Shown here piece after piece: positions 44,208-53,940 of a DNA stretch of 64,000 bases. Every line of letters begins with the position of its first letter. Within the stretch, counting starts at the first letter, position 1. The position numbers were made by a program, and so were the translations under genes. The DNA comes from Bacteroidales bacterium (GTDB lineage: Bacteria; Bacteroidota; Bacteroidia; Bacteroidales; JAGOPY01). Under the pieces are notes generated by a model that was not told the origin of the DNA, made no database searches, and saw nothing but the letters and a program-made list of their open reading frames with translations. The stretch is taken from positions 1-64,000 of the forward strand of contig JALNZD010000003.1 in the NCBI GenBank assembly GCA_023229505.1. The letters are read 5' to 3'.

Positions 44208-45335
44208 ATGGAAGACATCACAAAACTGAAAACGGGTTTGGAGAAGGAAGAGGAGTATTTCATCAATATGGGCCCGCAGCACCCGTCGACGCATGGGGTG
44301 CTCCGCCTCGTGGTTTCATTGCAGGGGGAAATCGTGCAGCGGCTGGAACCTCACCTGGGGTATATCCATCGTGGCATTGAAAAGATGTGCGAAAAGGATA
44401 CCTACACCCAGATTATCCACCTCACGGACCGGCTGGATTATCTTTCAGCACATATGAATAATGAGGCGGTTTGCCTGGCTGTTGAGAATGCAATGGAAGT
44501 GGAAATACCCGAAAGGGTGAAATATATCCGGACGATCATGGCCGAGCTTCAGCGTATCAACTCTCACCAGCTCTGGTGGGCATGTATGGGCATGGACCTG
44601 GGGGCGCTTACTACCTTCTTTTATGGCTTGCGTGACAGGGAGCATATTCTTGACATCTTTGAAGAGACCTGCGGAGGCCGCTTGCTGCTGAGTTATAACT
44701 GTCCTGGCGGAGTGATGTACGATATCCACCCTAATTTCCAAAAACGGGTCAAGGATTTCATTAAATACTTCCGCAAACGCCTTCCGGAATATGACCGGCT
44801 GCTCACAGGAAATGTCATATTTCAGGCGCGCACTAAGGGTGTCGGGAAGCTTACCCGTGAAGAAGCAATCAACTTTGGCGTCACAGGGCCATCCGGAAGG
44901 GGTTCCGGGTTTTCCTGCGATATCCGGAAGAAATTCCCATACAGTGCATATCCTTACGTTAATTTCAAGGAAATCCTGCTGGAAGAGGGCGACGCGCTGA
45001 GCCGTTACCTTGTCCGCATGGCCGAGATGTGGGAGTCGATGCTCATTATCGAGCAATTGATCGATAATATCCCCGAAGGGCCTTACTCGGCTAAAATGAA
45101 AGCCGTGATCAAACTGCCTCCCGGCGAGTATTATCAACGCGTTGAAACTTCCCGGGGAGAGCTGGGGCTGTACATCATCAGTAATGGCAACAAGACACCA
45201 TACCGTATGAAATTCCGCTCCCCGAACATGTGCAACCTGGCCGTACTCGACCATATTTCCCGGGGCGCTAAAATTGCCGACCTGGTTGCCATTGGGGCAT
45301 CCTTAGACTTTGTCATTCCAGATATTGACCGATAA
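44208..45335 (+). CDS. nuoD: NADH-quinone oxidoreductase subunit D
   Basis: A 375-residue subunit of the quinone-binding pocket. It shows the family motif MGPQHPSTHGVLRLVV near the start, TGPSGRGSGFSCDIRK in the middle, and the end GASLDFVIPDIDR. I chose the ATG at 44208 (MEDITKL), preceded by AGCAGG. A TTG at 44184 inside the nuoC reading frame was rejected because it would give a long leader and uses a weak codon. Confidence 0.95.
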   Translation: MEDITKLKTGLEKEEEYFINMGPQHPSTHGVLRLVVSLQGEIVQRLEPHLGYIHRGIEKMCEKDTYTQIIHLTDRLDYLSAHMNNEAVCLAVENAMEVEIPERVKYIRTIMAELQRINSHQLWWACMGMDLGALTTFFYGLRDREHILDIFEETCGGRLLLSYNCPGGVMYDIHPNFQKRVKDFIKYFRKRLPEYDRLLTGNVIFQARTKGVGKLTREEAINFGVTGPSGRGSGFSCDIRKKFPYSAYPYVNFKEILLEEGDALSRYLVRMAEMWESMLIIEQLIDNIPEGPYSAKMKAVIKLPPGEYYQRVETSRGELGLYIISNGNKTPYRMKFRSPNMCNLAVLDHISRGAKIADLVAIGASLDFVIPDIDR

Positions 45336-45352
45336 TAACTTTCACAACCACT

Positions 45353-46444
45353 ATGAAAGAAAACTGGTTATATGATTTTTCATCGCTGACAGCCAATATA
45401 GCAAGCTGGCTGGGCAACACATTTACCCCGTTCTGGGCGTTGGTATGGGAAATGGCCATCATCGGGCTGGTCTTCCTGATTTTTTATGCCCTGACCGGGC
45501 TGATCCTGGTGTATGCTGAACGCCGTATCTGCGCCTTCATGCAGAACAGGCTCGGCCCAAACCGGGTAGGCCCCTGGGGTATATTTCAGACAATTGCCGA
45601 CTTCATCAAACTGTTGATGAAGGAGCTTGTAAAAATTAAGGAAGCAGACAAGTTCCTCTTCAACCTGGCTCCGTTCATCGTCATAATTTCGTCATTCATG
45701 GCTATTGCCGCCATACCTTTTGCAAAGGGGCTTCAAGCCATTGATTTCAACATTGGTATTTTTTACGTTATGGCTGTTTCAGCTATGGGAGTCGTAGGTA
45801 TTCTGCTGGCAGGCTGGTCGAGTAACAACAAGTACTCGCTTATCGGTGCGATCCGCAGTGGCGCTCAGATTGTCAGCTACGAACTTTCAGTCGGATTGGC
45901 GCTGCTTTCCGTGGTGATTTTCTCCGGCACGCTTCAGCTCTCTGAAATCGTGAACAGCCAGGCCGATGCATGGTGGATCTTTAAAGGACATATCCCGGCA
46001 GTTATTGCCTTCGTGATCTTTCTGATCGCCTCAACAGCTGAAACTAACCGCGGGCCTTTTGACCTGGCAGAAGCTGAATCTGAGCTCACCGCCGGCTACC
46101 ATACTGAGTACTCCGGGATCAAGTTCGCCTTTTTCTTCCTGGCAGAATACATGAACATGTTCATCGTAGCTTCGATAGCCGTTACTGTATTTTTAGGCGG
46201 ATGGATGCCGCTTCATTTCTGGGGCTTTGATGCTTTCAACCATGTGATGGACTTCATCCCTCCTGTAATCTGGTACCTTGGCAAAACAGCATTTGTCATC
46301 TTTATCATGATGTGGTTCAAATGGACCTTCCCACGATTGAGAATAGACCAGTTGCTGACCCTCGAATGGAAATACCTGCTGCCTATCAACCTGGTCAATA
46401 CGGTCGTGATTGCCTTCCTCACCATGATGAACTGGCACTTTTAA
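45353..46444 (+). CDS. nuoH: NADH-quinone oxidoreductase subunit H
   Basis: A 363-residue integral membrane subunit with eight or so helices that connects the quinone chamber to the pumps. Signatures: ERRICAFMQNRLGPNRVGPWG in the first loop, the ETNRGPFDLAEAESELTAGYHTEYSG loop rich in conserved acidic residues, and MMWFKWTFPRLRIDQLL near the end. The start ATG is 17 bp after nuoD. Confidence 0.95.
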   Translation: MKENWLYDFSSLTANIASWLGNTFTPFWALVWEMAIIGLVFLIFYALTGLILVYAERRICAFMQNRLGPNRVGPWGIFQTIADFIKLLMKELVKIKEADKFLFNLAPFIVIISSFMAIAAIPFAKGLQAIDFNIGIFYVMAVSAMGVVGILLAGWSSNNKYSLIGAIRSGAQIVSYELSVGLALLSVVIFSGTLQLSEIVNSQADAWWIFKGHIPAVIAFVIFLIASTAETNRGPFDLAEAESELTAGYHTEYSGIKFAFFFLAEYMNMFIVASIAVTVFLGGWMPLHFWGFDAFNHVMDFIPPVIWYLGKTAFVIFIMMWFKWTFPRLRIDQLLTLEWKYLLPINLVNTVVIAFLTMMNWHF

Positions 46445-46479
46445 CAGGCAGGCAAGCCTAACATTGCAAAAATTAGTCT

Positions 46480-46962
46480 ATGAAAGGTATTATAAAATAT
46501 ATATCAGAAATCTACCATGGGGTGATCACCCTGATCAAGGGGATGAGTGTCACGGGCAAGTATTTTGTGACGAGCTACAAGACCATTGTGACCCAGAAAT
46601 ACCCGGAAAACCGCAAAGAGCTTCAGATGTTCGACCGGTTCAAGGGTGAGGTCATTATGGTCCACAATGAAAAAAATGAACACCGCTGCACCGGTTGTGG
46701 CATTTGCGAGATGAACTGCCCGAACGGCTCGATTGAGATCATTACACGCACGGAAGAGGCAGATGGAAAAAAGAAAAAAGTGATTGACAAGCACATTTAC
46801 CATCTTTCCATGTGCACTTTCTGTGCTTTATGCGTCAAAACCTGCCCTTCCAATGCCCTGGCTTTCGGGCAGAATTTCGAGCATGCCGTGTTCGACCGCA
46901 AGCAACTGACAAAAGTGTTGAATAAGCCTGGTTCAGTCCTCACCAAAGAAATCAATGAATAG
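46480..46962 (+). CDS. nuoI: NADH-quinone oxidoreductase subunit I
   Basis: A 160-residue ferredoxin-like subunit. Two [4Fe-4S] binding motifs are complete: CTGCGICEMNCPNG and CTFCALCVKTCPSNAL, holding clusters N6a and N6b. The leading part IKGMSVTGKYFVTSYKTIV is typical. In a complex without NuoEFG these clusters are the likely entry point for electrons from a ferredoxin-like or other donor. It overlaps nuoJ by 8 bp if nuoJ starts at 46955. Confidence 0.95.
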   Translation: MKGIIKYISEIYHGVITLIKGMSVTGKYFVTSYKTIVTQKYPENRKELQMFDRFKGEVIMVHNEKNEHRCTGCGICEMNCPNGSIEIITRTEEADGKKKKVIDKHIYHLSMCTFCALCVKTCPSNALAFGQNFEHAVFDRKQLTKVLNKPGSVLTKEINE

Positions 46963-47470
46963 TATGAATATATTGATGTTCTATCTCTTCGCAAGCATCA
47001 TTGTCGTTTTTTCGATCCTGACCGTCACCAGCCGGAGGATCCTCAGATCAGCAGTATTTCTTCTTTTCGTGCTGATTGCGACATCGGCGTTTTACTTCAT
47101 GCTCCGCTATACTTTTCTTGCGGCAGCTCAGCTGGCATTGTACGCAGGTGGTATCGTCGTGCTGATCATTTTCTCCATACTCCTTACCAGCCATATCAGT
47201 GAGCGTTTCAAACAGATTGAATTCAAGAAGGCCCTTTTTTCAGCACTTATAGCTGGTTCCGGGGCTGCACTGAGCATTGTGACCCTGCTTCAGTTTGATT
47301 TTCATCAGAAAACCACAAACACTATGGAAGAAGTGCCCATGAGGGATATTGGCTTAAGCCTTATGAATTATGGCAAGGGAGGATTTGTGCTTCCTTTCGA
47401 GGTCATTTCCATCCTGCTTTTAGCAGCTATGTTTGGAGCCATTGTCATTGCAAAAAAGAAAAAAGATTAA
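46955..47470 (+). CDS. nuoJ: NADH-quinone oxidoreductase subunit J
   Basis: A 171-residue subunit with five membrane helices, including ATSAFYFMLRYTFLAAAQLALYAGG (the bent TM3 that couples to the quinone site) and VVLIIFSILLTSHISE. A second start at 46964 is also possible. Confidence 0.93.
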   Translation: MNSMNILMFYLFASIIVVFSILTVTSRRILRSAVFLLFVLIATSAFYFMLRYTFLAAAQLALYAGGIVVLIIFSILLTSHISERFKQIEFKKALFSALIAGSGAALSIVTLLQFDFHQKTTNTMEEVPMRDIGLSLMNYGKGGFVLPFEVISILLLAAMFGAIVIAKKKKD

Positions 47471-47489
47471 CCGGATAATATAAATCATC

Positions 47490-47807
47490 ATGATACAAGG
47501 CATTCCAATCGTTCATTTCCTGATTGTCTCGACGATCATGTTTTTCATCGGGGTTTATGGGTTCCTGGTGAGGCGGAACCTGATCACCATCCTGATGTCT
47601 ATCGAGCTGATGCTGAATTCGGTAAACATCAATTTCGTGGTGTTCAACAGGTACCTGTTCCCGGAGCAGTTGCAGGGGCATTTCTTCACCCTTTTTATTA
47701 TTGCCGTGGCAGCAGCGGAAGCAGCCGTCGCCATCGCAATCATTATCAATGTATACAGAAGGTTCGCCAACATCAACGTTGAAGATGTCAGCGATATGAA
47801 ATATTAG
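47490..47807 (+). CDS. nuoK: NADH-quinone oxidoreductase subunit K
   Basis: A 105-residue subunit with three helices. The glutamates used in proton transfer are visible in MSIELMLNSVNINFV and AAAEAAVAIAII. It follows nuoJ by 19 bp. Confidence 0.93.
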   Translation: MIQGIPIVHFLIVSTIMFFIGVYGFLVRRNLITILMSIELMLNSVNINFVVFNRYLFPEQLQGHFFTLFIIAVAAAEAAVAIAIIINVYRRFANINVEDVSDMKY

Positions 47808-47844
47808 TCAGACAGGAATAATCAACTGAAATTACAAGAACAGT

Positions 47845-49776
47845 ATGAATTTAAGCATAAGCATCTGGATCCCGCTGATTCCCTTCTTCGTCTTTCTCGT
47901 GAACGGACTGGCAGGTCATAAGTATAAACCTGTCTACGCAGGCATATTGGGCACGACAGGCCTTTTCATCTCCTTCATCCTTTCTCTCGTAGTCGGTTAC
48001 CAGTATTTCTTTGTAGAAGGAATGAAAGACGGGGCATACCAGCAGATCATCGCTTTCAGCAGCACGTGGCTGCACCTGACCGATAAACTCGTGGTCAGCA
48101 TGGGTTCGCTGATTGACCCGATTTCCGTGATGATGCTCATCGTGGTGACAACGGTCTCCCTGATGGTGCACCTCTACAGCATGGGATATATGAAAGGGGA
48201 TAAGGGATTCACGAGGTTCTATGCCTTTCTGTCCCTGTTCACTTTTTCTATGCTGGGACTGGTCCTGGCCACCAATATTTTCCAGATGTACATTTTCTGG
48301 GAACTCGTGGGGGTATCTTCCTACCTGCTGATCGGATTCTATTATGAACGGCCATCTGCAGTAGCTGCTTCCAAAAAAGCTTTCATAGTCACCCGCTTTG
48401 CCGACCTGGGATTCCTGGTCGGCATCCTGATGATCTCCTATATCACCGGCTCTTTCGACTTCAACCAGATCATTCCGCAGCTCACTGATCCGACCAGTGC
48501 GGCATTTCACTCCGGAAGCAAGGAACTTTTCTTTGGTTTATCGACACTGACCTGGTCGGTGATCTTTGTGTTCATGGGCGGAGCAGGCAAATCAGCCATG
48601 TTTCCGCTGCATATCTGGCTGCCTGATGCCATGGAGGGCCCGACCCCGGTTTCCGCGCTTATCCATGCCGCAACGATGGTAGTGGCCGGAGTGTACCTGG
48701 TTGCCAGGTTGTTCCCGATTTATGCCTTATCGGCCCCGACAGGGCTGGAAGTCGTTGCCTTCTTAGGAGGTTTTACTTCCCTGTTTGCAGCAGTGATTGC
48801 CTGTACACAATTTGACATCAAACGCATCCTGGCATTTTCTACCCTGTCACAGATCGGCTATATGATGCTGGCCCTGGGCGTGTCAGGTTATGGCGGTGAA
48901 GAGGGACTAGGCTTTACAGCTTCCATGTTCCACCTGTTTACCCACGCCATGTTCAAGGCTTTGCTCTTCCTTGGCGCCGGAGCGATCATCCATGCCGTTC
49001 ACAGCAATTACATGAACGATATGGGCAACCTGCGCAAGTTCCTGCCGATCACCCATATTACCTTTGCCATCGCAGTGCTGACCATATCCGGGATCCCTCC
49101 TTTCGCCGGCTTCTTCAGCAAGGATGAGATACTGGTTGCCGCATACCAGCATAATAAGGTCCTATTCTTTGTCGAGTACCTTGTTGCAGGCATCACTGCT
49201 TTCTATATGTCACGCCTTTATTTTTCCGTCTTCTGGGGGAAAAATCAGCAATATCACCACAAACCACACGAAGCGCCATTTACAATGACCATTCCGCTGA
49301 TGTTTCTCGCACTTGCATCCGTCACCGTAGGGTTCATCCACTTCAGCAAATTCATTTCGACAGACTTGGTTCCTTATGAATCGGGATTCCACTGGAATAT
49401 AGCCATTCCATCCATTCTGATCGCCCTGGCCGGCATTAGCCTTGCTGCAGTAATGTATATGAAAGAAACCACCATCCCCGACCGTGTGGCTAAGTCCCTG
49501 AAAGGCTTTTATACGGCGACCTACAATAAGTTTTATATCGATGAGGTATACCTTTTTGTGACTAAAAAGATCATTTTCAATCTCATATCCCGTCCCGTGG
49601 CCTGGTTCGACCGGCACATCGTGGACGGAACGGTGAACCTGGTAGGGAATACTACCACCCATGCAGCAGAAATGATCAAAGGATTTCAGTCAGGCCAGAT
49701 TCAGAAATACGGGTTCGTCTTTGTTTCAGGAGTCTTACTGCTGGCATTCATTTTCATTTACTGGTGGTCGAAATAA
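47845..49776 (+). CDS. nuoL: NADH-quinone oxidoreductase subunit L
   Basis: A 643-residue antiporter-like pump subunit with about sixteen helices. The proton-path residues show in FWELVGVSSYLLIGF, GGAGKSAMFPLHIWLPDAMEGPTPVSALIHAATMV, and in the long lateral helix near the C-terminus. The protein is complete, with an ATG start 37 bp after nuoK. Confidence 0.95.
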   Translation: MNLSISIWIPLIPFFVFLVNGLAGHKYKPVYAGILGTTGLFISFILSLVVGYQYFFVEGMKDGAYQQIIAFSSTWLHLTDKLVVSMGSLIDPISVMMLIVVTTVSLMVHLYSMGYMKGDKGFTRFYAFLSLFTFSMLGLVLATNIFQMYIFWELVGVSSYLLIGFYYERPSAVAASKKAFIVTRFADLGFLVGILMISYITGSFDFNQIIPQLTDPTSAAFHSGSKELFFGLSTLTWSVIFVFMGGAGKSAMFPLHIWLPDAMEGPTPVSALIHAATMVVAGVYLVARLFPIYALSAPTGLEVVAFLGGFTSLFAAVIACTQFDIKRILAFSTLSQIGYMMLALGVSGYGGEEGLGFTASMFHLFTHAMFKALLFLGAGAIIHAVHSNYMNDMGNLRKFLPITHITFAIAVLTISGIPPFAGFFSKDEILVAAYQHNKVLFFVEYLVAGITAFYMSRLYFSVFWGKNQQYHHKPHEAPFTMTIPLMFLALASVTVGFIHFSKFISTDLVPYESGFHWNIAIPSILIALAGISLAAVMYMKETTIPDRVAKSLKGFYTATYNKFYIDEVYLFVTKKIIFNLISRPVAWFDRHIVDGTVNLVGNTTTHAAEMIKGFQSGQIQKYGFVFVSGVLLLAFIFIYWWSK

Positions 49777-49806
49777 CTGATTATAAACGAATAAATTAAG
49801 ATAAAC

Positions 49807-51315
49807 ATGAATTTCCTTAATCTGTTTGTTATCATTCCGGTCCTGACGGTAATCGCCATACTGCTTACCAAAAATTACCGTCAGGCTAAGATGGCAGCAG
49901 CCATTGGAATGGGTATCCAATTGGTCCTTGCAGCCGTGCTGATCCTCTGGTATCTGGCATTGCGCAGGTCAGGAATCACGGATGAGTTCCTTTTCCGCAC
50001 GTCTGCTGTCTGGTTCGAGAGCCTGAATATCACCTATGCTCTGGGAGTGGATGGCATTTCAGTTTCCCTGATAGGACTCACCGCTATCGTCGTTTTCGCA
50101 GGGATTTTTGCCTCGTGGGACAGTGTAGGTGAATTACCAAGAGAGTTTTTTATTTTTCTGATACTTCTTTCTACGGGTGTTTTCGGCTTCTTTATCAGCA
50201 CCGATCTGTTCACGATGTTTTTATTTTATGAAGTCGCGGTGATCCCGATGTACCTTCTAATTGGCATCTGGGGGACAGGGCCGAGACATTATTCAGCGAT
50301 GAAGCTTACGCTGATGCTGATGGGCGGTTCTGCATTACTTGTGCTGGCTATTTTTGGCTTATACAACAACGCGATACTGCCGGACGGAAGGCACACATTT
50401 GACTTTGTCGAGATTTCAAAGCTTTCAATACCTATAGGGGTCCAACGCTTTTTCTTCCCGTTTGCCTTTATCGGGTTCGGGGTGCTGGGAGCTCTTTTTC
50501 CTTTCCATACCTGGTCTCCGGATGGTCACGCCTCTGCTCCTACAGCCGTTTCTATGCTCCACGCCGGCGTGTTGATGAAACTGGGAGGTTACGGATGTTT
50601 CCGCGTGGCCATGTTTCTCATGCCCCAGGCAGCGCAGGAGTTGGGATGGATTTTCATCATTTTAACTTCAATCAGCATAGTATATGGTGCATTCGGCGCC
50701 ATCTGGCAGAAAGATCTCAAGTATATCAACGCGTATTCATCTGTCAGCCATTGCGGCCTGGTACTCTTTGCCCTGCTGATGATGAACAAGACCGCCATGA
50801 ACGGTGCCATTATCCAGATGATCTCACACGGCATCATGACAGCCCTCTTCTTTGCCCTTATCGGTATGATTTACGGCAGGACACATACCCGCATGATCAA
50901 TGAGATGGGCGGGCTGATGAAGGTGATGCCGTTTCTTGGCGTCGCTTACATGATCGGTGGCCTTGCTTCCCTTGGATTGCCGGGTTTCAGCGGTTTCGTT
51001 GCCGAAATGACGGTCTTCTTCGGGGCTTTCCAGCATGCAGATATCTTTCACCGGGTAGCTACAATACTCGCGGCCTCTTCCATAGTGATCACTGCCGTAT
51101 ATATATTACGGGTGATCGCCATCCTGCTGCTTGGTCCGATAAAAGACAAACACTTCCTGGAAATTGGGGATGCCAAATGGTATGAAAAGTTTTCCACCGG
51201 ACTACTGATTGTAGCTATCACCGGCATCGGCATGGCCCCGCTGTGGCTGTCGGATATGATCATGTCAAGCCTGGGGCCGATAGTTGACAAACTCGCAGTT
51301 TTGGTAGTTCCTTAA
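49807..51315 (+). CDS. nuoM: NADH-quinone oxidoreductase subunit M
   Basis: A 502-residue antiporter-like subunit. Conserved features: FLFYEVAVIPMYLLIG, LGALFPFHTWSPDGHASAPTAVSMLHAGVLMKLGGYG and the later QMISHGIMTALFF segment. The start is 30 bp after nuoL. Confidence 0.95.
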   Translation: MNFLNLFVIIPVLTVIAILLTKNYRQAKMAAAIGMGIQLVLAAVLILWYLALRRSGITDEFLFRTSAVWFESLNITYALGVDGISVSLIGLTAIVVFAGIFASWDSVGELPREFFIFLILLSTGVFGFFISTDLFTMFLFYEVAVIPMYLLIGIWGTGPRHYSAMKLTLMLMGGSALLVLAIFGLYNNAILPDGRHTFDFVEISKLSIPIGVQRFFFPFAFIGFGVLGALFPFHTWSPDGHASAPTAVSMLHAGVLMKLGGYGCFRVAMFLMPQAAQELGWIFIILTSISIVYGAFGAIWQKDLKYINAYSSVSHCGLVLFALLMMNKTAMNGAIIQMISHGIMTALFFALIGMIYGRTHTRMINEMGGLMKVMPFLGVAYMIGGLASLGLPGFSGFVAEMTVFFGAFQHADIFHRVATILAASSIVITAVYILRVIAILLLGPIKDKHFLEIGDAKWYEKFSTGLLIVAITGIGMAPLWLSDMIMSSLGPIVDKLAVLVVP

Positions 51316-51375
51316 AAGAGGTGGAACAGTGGAACAGTGAAACGGTGGAATTTGAAATTTGAAATTTGAAATTTG
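51316..51375. repeat. Word-like tandem microrepeats between nuoM and nuoN
   Basis: GGTGGAACAGTGGAACAGTG and then ATTTGAAATTTGAAATTTG form two tandem runs in the only larger gap (84 bp) inside the nuo operon. The first words recur at 40366-40410. Confidence 0.85.
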
Positions 51376-51399
51376 GAACAATAGAATAATGAACCGGAT

Positions 51400-52821
51400 A
51401 TGACATTTGAAAACCTTTTATTGATGCGGCACGAAATCGTGCTGACAATCATTGCGATCATCATCCTGATTGCCGAAATCGCGATGGATGATAAAAAAAA
51501 GCTGAGGGTGGTACCTTTGGCAATAGGGCTTTTCCTTGTCCATACGATCATTGGCTTCCTGCCCCTCCGTGATGGAGTATTATTTGGCGGGATGTTCAAT
51601 ACCAATGGAACCATTACCCTGATGAAAAACATTCTAAATGTCGGCGTCCTGATTGTCTTTATACAATCATGGACCTGGATCAGGCAGGAGAATAACCGCC
51701 CGAAAGTGAGCGAATATTTTCTCCTGTTGATCTCGACGCTGATCGGGATGGATTTCATGATCTCCTCCGGTGATTTCCTGATGTTTTATATCGGGCTGGA
51801 GCTGGCCACCATTCCCCTGGCGGCATTGGCAGCATATGAGCGGCACAAGAACCGGTCGGCCGAAGCAGGTGTGAAACTGATCCTGTCTTCCGCGCTCTCT
51901 TCAGCCATCCTTCTTTATGGAATCTCCATGATTTACGGTACCACCGGTTCGATATATTTCACGAATATTGCATCTGCTTTCTCTGCGAATCCACTGCAAA
52001 TCCTTGCCTTTATCTTTTTTTTCAGCGGAATGGCCTTCAAAATATCCATTGTACCGTTCCACCTCTGGGCTGCCGATGTTTATGAAGGTGCCCCGGTAAG
52101 CATCACTTCCTATCTCTCTGTCATCTCCAAAGGAGCTGCAGTATTTATCCTGATGATGGTGCTTTATAAAGTATTTCCGGCCATCACCGGTATGTGGCAG
52201 GATGTCCTCTGGGTTACCTCGGTGCTCACCATGACTATCGGAAACCTCTTCGCGTTGAGACAAAAGAACCTGAAGCGCTTCCTGGCCTTTTCATCGATCT
52301 CACAGGCAGGGTTTATTTTCCTTGGGATCATCGGGAGCAGTCCGATGGGAATGAGCTCAGTGATCTATTTCTCGCTGGTTTACATCTTCTCCAATTTGGG
52401 CGCATTCGGGGTCATTTCGGCCATTGGTAACGCGACCGGAAAAGAGAATATGGAAGACTATAACGGACTGTACCGCACCAACCCAAAGCTGAGCCTGGTG
52501 ATGATGCTGGCGTTGTTTTCACTGGCAGGGATTCCACCGGTTGCCGGGTTCTTCGGAAAGTTTTTCCTCTTTGCGGCAGCCGCCCAGCAAGGATTCTATT
52601 ACCTGGTGCTGATCGCTTTACTGAACACGGTCGTCTCACTCTATTATTATCTGTTGATCATTAAGGCCATGTTCCTGACAAAGAGTGATGAAGCAATAGC
52701 ATATTTTAAAAGCGACTGGCCGACCAGGATCGGTTTGATCGCTTGCGTGGCCGGTATTATTATTGTTGGATTGTACAGCCCGATTTTTGAAATGATCAGG
52801 AGCCTCAGTTTTGGTATTTAA
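51400..52821 (+). CDS. nuoN: NADH-quinone oxidoreductase subunit N
   Basis: A 473-residue antiporter-like subunit, last of the nuo set. It has FYIGLELATIPLAALAAYER, GMAFKISIVPFHLWAADVYEGAPVSITSYLS, and LALFSLAGIPPVAGFFGKFFLF, all typical. The start at 51400 lies after the microrepeat block. Confidence 0.95.
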   Translation: MTFENLLLMRHEIVLTIIAIIILIAEIAMDDKKKLRVVPLAIGLFLVHTIIGFLPLRDGVLFGGMFNTNGTITLMKNILNVGVLIVFIQSWTWIRQENNRPKVSEYFLLLISTLIGMDFMISSGDFLMFYIGLELATIPLAALAAYERHKNRSAEAGVKLILSSALSSAILLYGISMIYGTTGSIYFTNIASAFSANPLQILAFIFFFSGMAFKISIVPFHLWAADVYEGAPVSITSYLSVISKGAAVFILMMVLYKVFPAITGMWQDVLWVTSVLTMTIGNLFALRQKNLKRFLAFSSISQAGFIFLGIIGSSPMGMSSVIYFSLVYIFSNLGAFGVISAIGNATGKENMEDYNGLYRTNPKLSLVMMLALFSLAGIPPVAGFFGKFFLFAAAAQQGFYYLVLIALLNTVVSLYYYLLIIKAMFLTKSDEAIAYFKSDWPTRIGLIACVAGIIIVGLYSPIFEMIRSLSFGI

Positions 52822-52833
52822 ATTTTTCAGATT

Positions 52834-53166
52834 ATGCCATTGAATAAAGGAAAACATAATGTCGGAGAGGTGGACGGGGTCCGCTGCACGATCGTTGAAA
52901 CCGGGATAAGCCATAAACGGGCGGCATTTCTGAAGGATCTGCTGGAATTCAACGGCTTAGAGGTGAAAATCCAGGAAGAGATATCAGATCCCCAGGCAGC
53001 CCAAAAAACTTTCACGCTTGGTGTCACCGATATTGTTTTCAATCCGGTCATTGCCGTTTACGAGAAAAGCCTAATAACCAAAGAAAACAGAAAAGTGACC
53101 CCTGCATACTGGAACCAGTGGGATGAACCGGCAAATATTCCATACTGGCTGGTGGGAAGAACCTAG
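52834..53166 (+). CDS. Small conserved protein at the end of the nuo operon
   Basis: A 110-residue soluble protein without signal peptide or membrane helix. It begins MPLNKGKHNVGEVDGVRCTI and has a mixed alpha/beta pattern (LKDLLEFNGLEVKIQEE, then FTLGVTDIVFNPVIAVYEK), ending in a tryptophan/proline-rich piece (TPAYWNQWDEPANIPYWLVG). The start is 12 bp after the nuoN stop, so it is very likely cotranscribed with complex I. I do not recognise a family with a known role. An assembly, regulatory or electron-donor function in the NuoEFG-less complex is a guess from position only. Confidence 0.75.
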   Translation: MPLNKGKHNVGEVDGVRCTIVETGISHKRAAFLKDLLEFNGLEVKIQEEISDPQAAQKTFTLGVTDIVFNPVIAVYEKSLITKENRKVTPAYWNQWDEPANIPYWLVGRT

Positions 53167-53168
53167 CG

Positions 53169-53205
53169 TTAGTTCAAAGTTCAAAGGGCAAAGTTCAAAG
53201 TTGTT
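53169..53205. repeat. Tandem GTTCAAA microrepeats after the nuo operon
   Basis: AGTTCAAAGTTCAAAGGGC and AAAGTTCAAAGTTG follow the stop of the small tail gene. They resemble the other word repeats in spacers of this window. Confidence 0.8.
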
Positions 53206-53424
53206 TTAAGCTCTGATTTTAATAATTCTGCTTATGTTCTATGCATTGGAAGCTTCCGACACGCTTTACCTTCTTAAATTGGGTCTCTGACAATAGAATA
53301 TATTAGCATCAGACCTCTTAGTTCTTTGCTTGAAAAAACGCCAGAGCAGATAGAATTAAGGAAACTTAAATATATATTTAATTGGCTTTGGAAAATCCCT
53401 AATAAAGTTAGAATTTAAACTACT

Positions 53425-53727
53425 TTATGGATAAATGTAACCAAATTCAAAATCAATCAATATGTTATTTTCAAAAGTGAATTTACTCCTGTACAATGTC
53501 AGATGAATGTTACGATTTTCTAAATAAGTCTTGCAACTACTTTCAATTTGCTTTGAACCATCATACATTAAAATAGTAAAATTTTCATTTTGTTCGATAG
53601 TAAATATTTCATTAATAAACAATGATTCTACCTTGTTAAGTGAATCTAAGAGTTTGATCCCGGAGCCCGAAATAAAGTGATCATCAGTTAATTGTTCATA
53701 GTTCGAAGGTAACTGAGAGGAAGCCAT
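53425..53727 (-). CDS. Hypothetical protein
   Basis: A 100-residue frame with ATG at 53727. It reads as a soluble alpha/beta protein (LLDSLNKVESLFINEIFTIE, then FTILMYDGSKQIESSCKTYL), with no known motif. It lies between the nuo tail and the REP island and is AT-rich like the surrounding spacer. It could be a small real gene or a leftover. The spacer 53206-53424 on its right end holds nothing else that I recognise. Confidence 0.35.
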   Translation of the reverse strand: MASSQLPSNYEQLTDDHFISGSGIKLLDSLNKVESLFINEIFTIEQNENFTILMYDGSKQIESSCKTYLENRNIHLTLYRSKFTFENNILIDFEFGYIYP

Positions 53728-53810
53728 GGCTACCCTAAAATATGAACAATGATTTATTATCCTGCCTGGATAAAAAAATAATTCGAGAATTTCAGTTTTG
53801 TCAACAATGA

Positions 53811-53893
53811 AACTCCCCGCCGCAAGCAGCGGGGTATCTGTTTAACTGACGGGTTAACCCGTCAGTTAGAATACTTTCGCCCCAAGGGGCGGG
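53811..53893. repeat. Cluster of three palindromes of a separate REP-like type
   Basis: CCCCGC-N8-GCGGGG (53815-53834), a perfect 26-bp palindrome at 53843-53868 centred on GGGTTAACCC, and CGCCCCAAGGGGCG (53879-53892) lie together. They differ in sequence from the 71/69-bp units near by. Confidence 0.75.
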
Positions 53894-53940
53894 GAATTAA
53901 CCTAACAAGATTAAATTATAAAAAATTTTACAAATCCCAG

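Noticed and set aside
44184..44208. Longer NuoD starting at TTG 44184
   Set aside because: It would overlap nuoC by 14 bp and add eight residues not seen in the family; the ATG at 44208 fits better.
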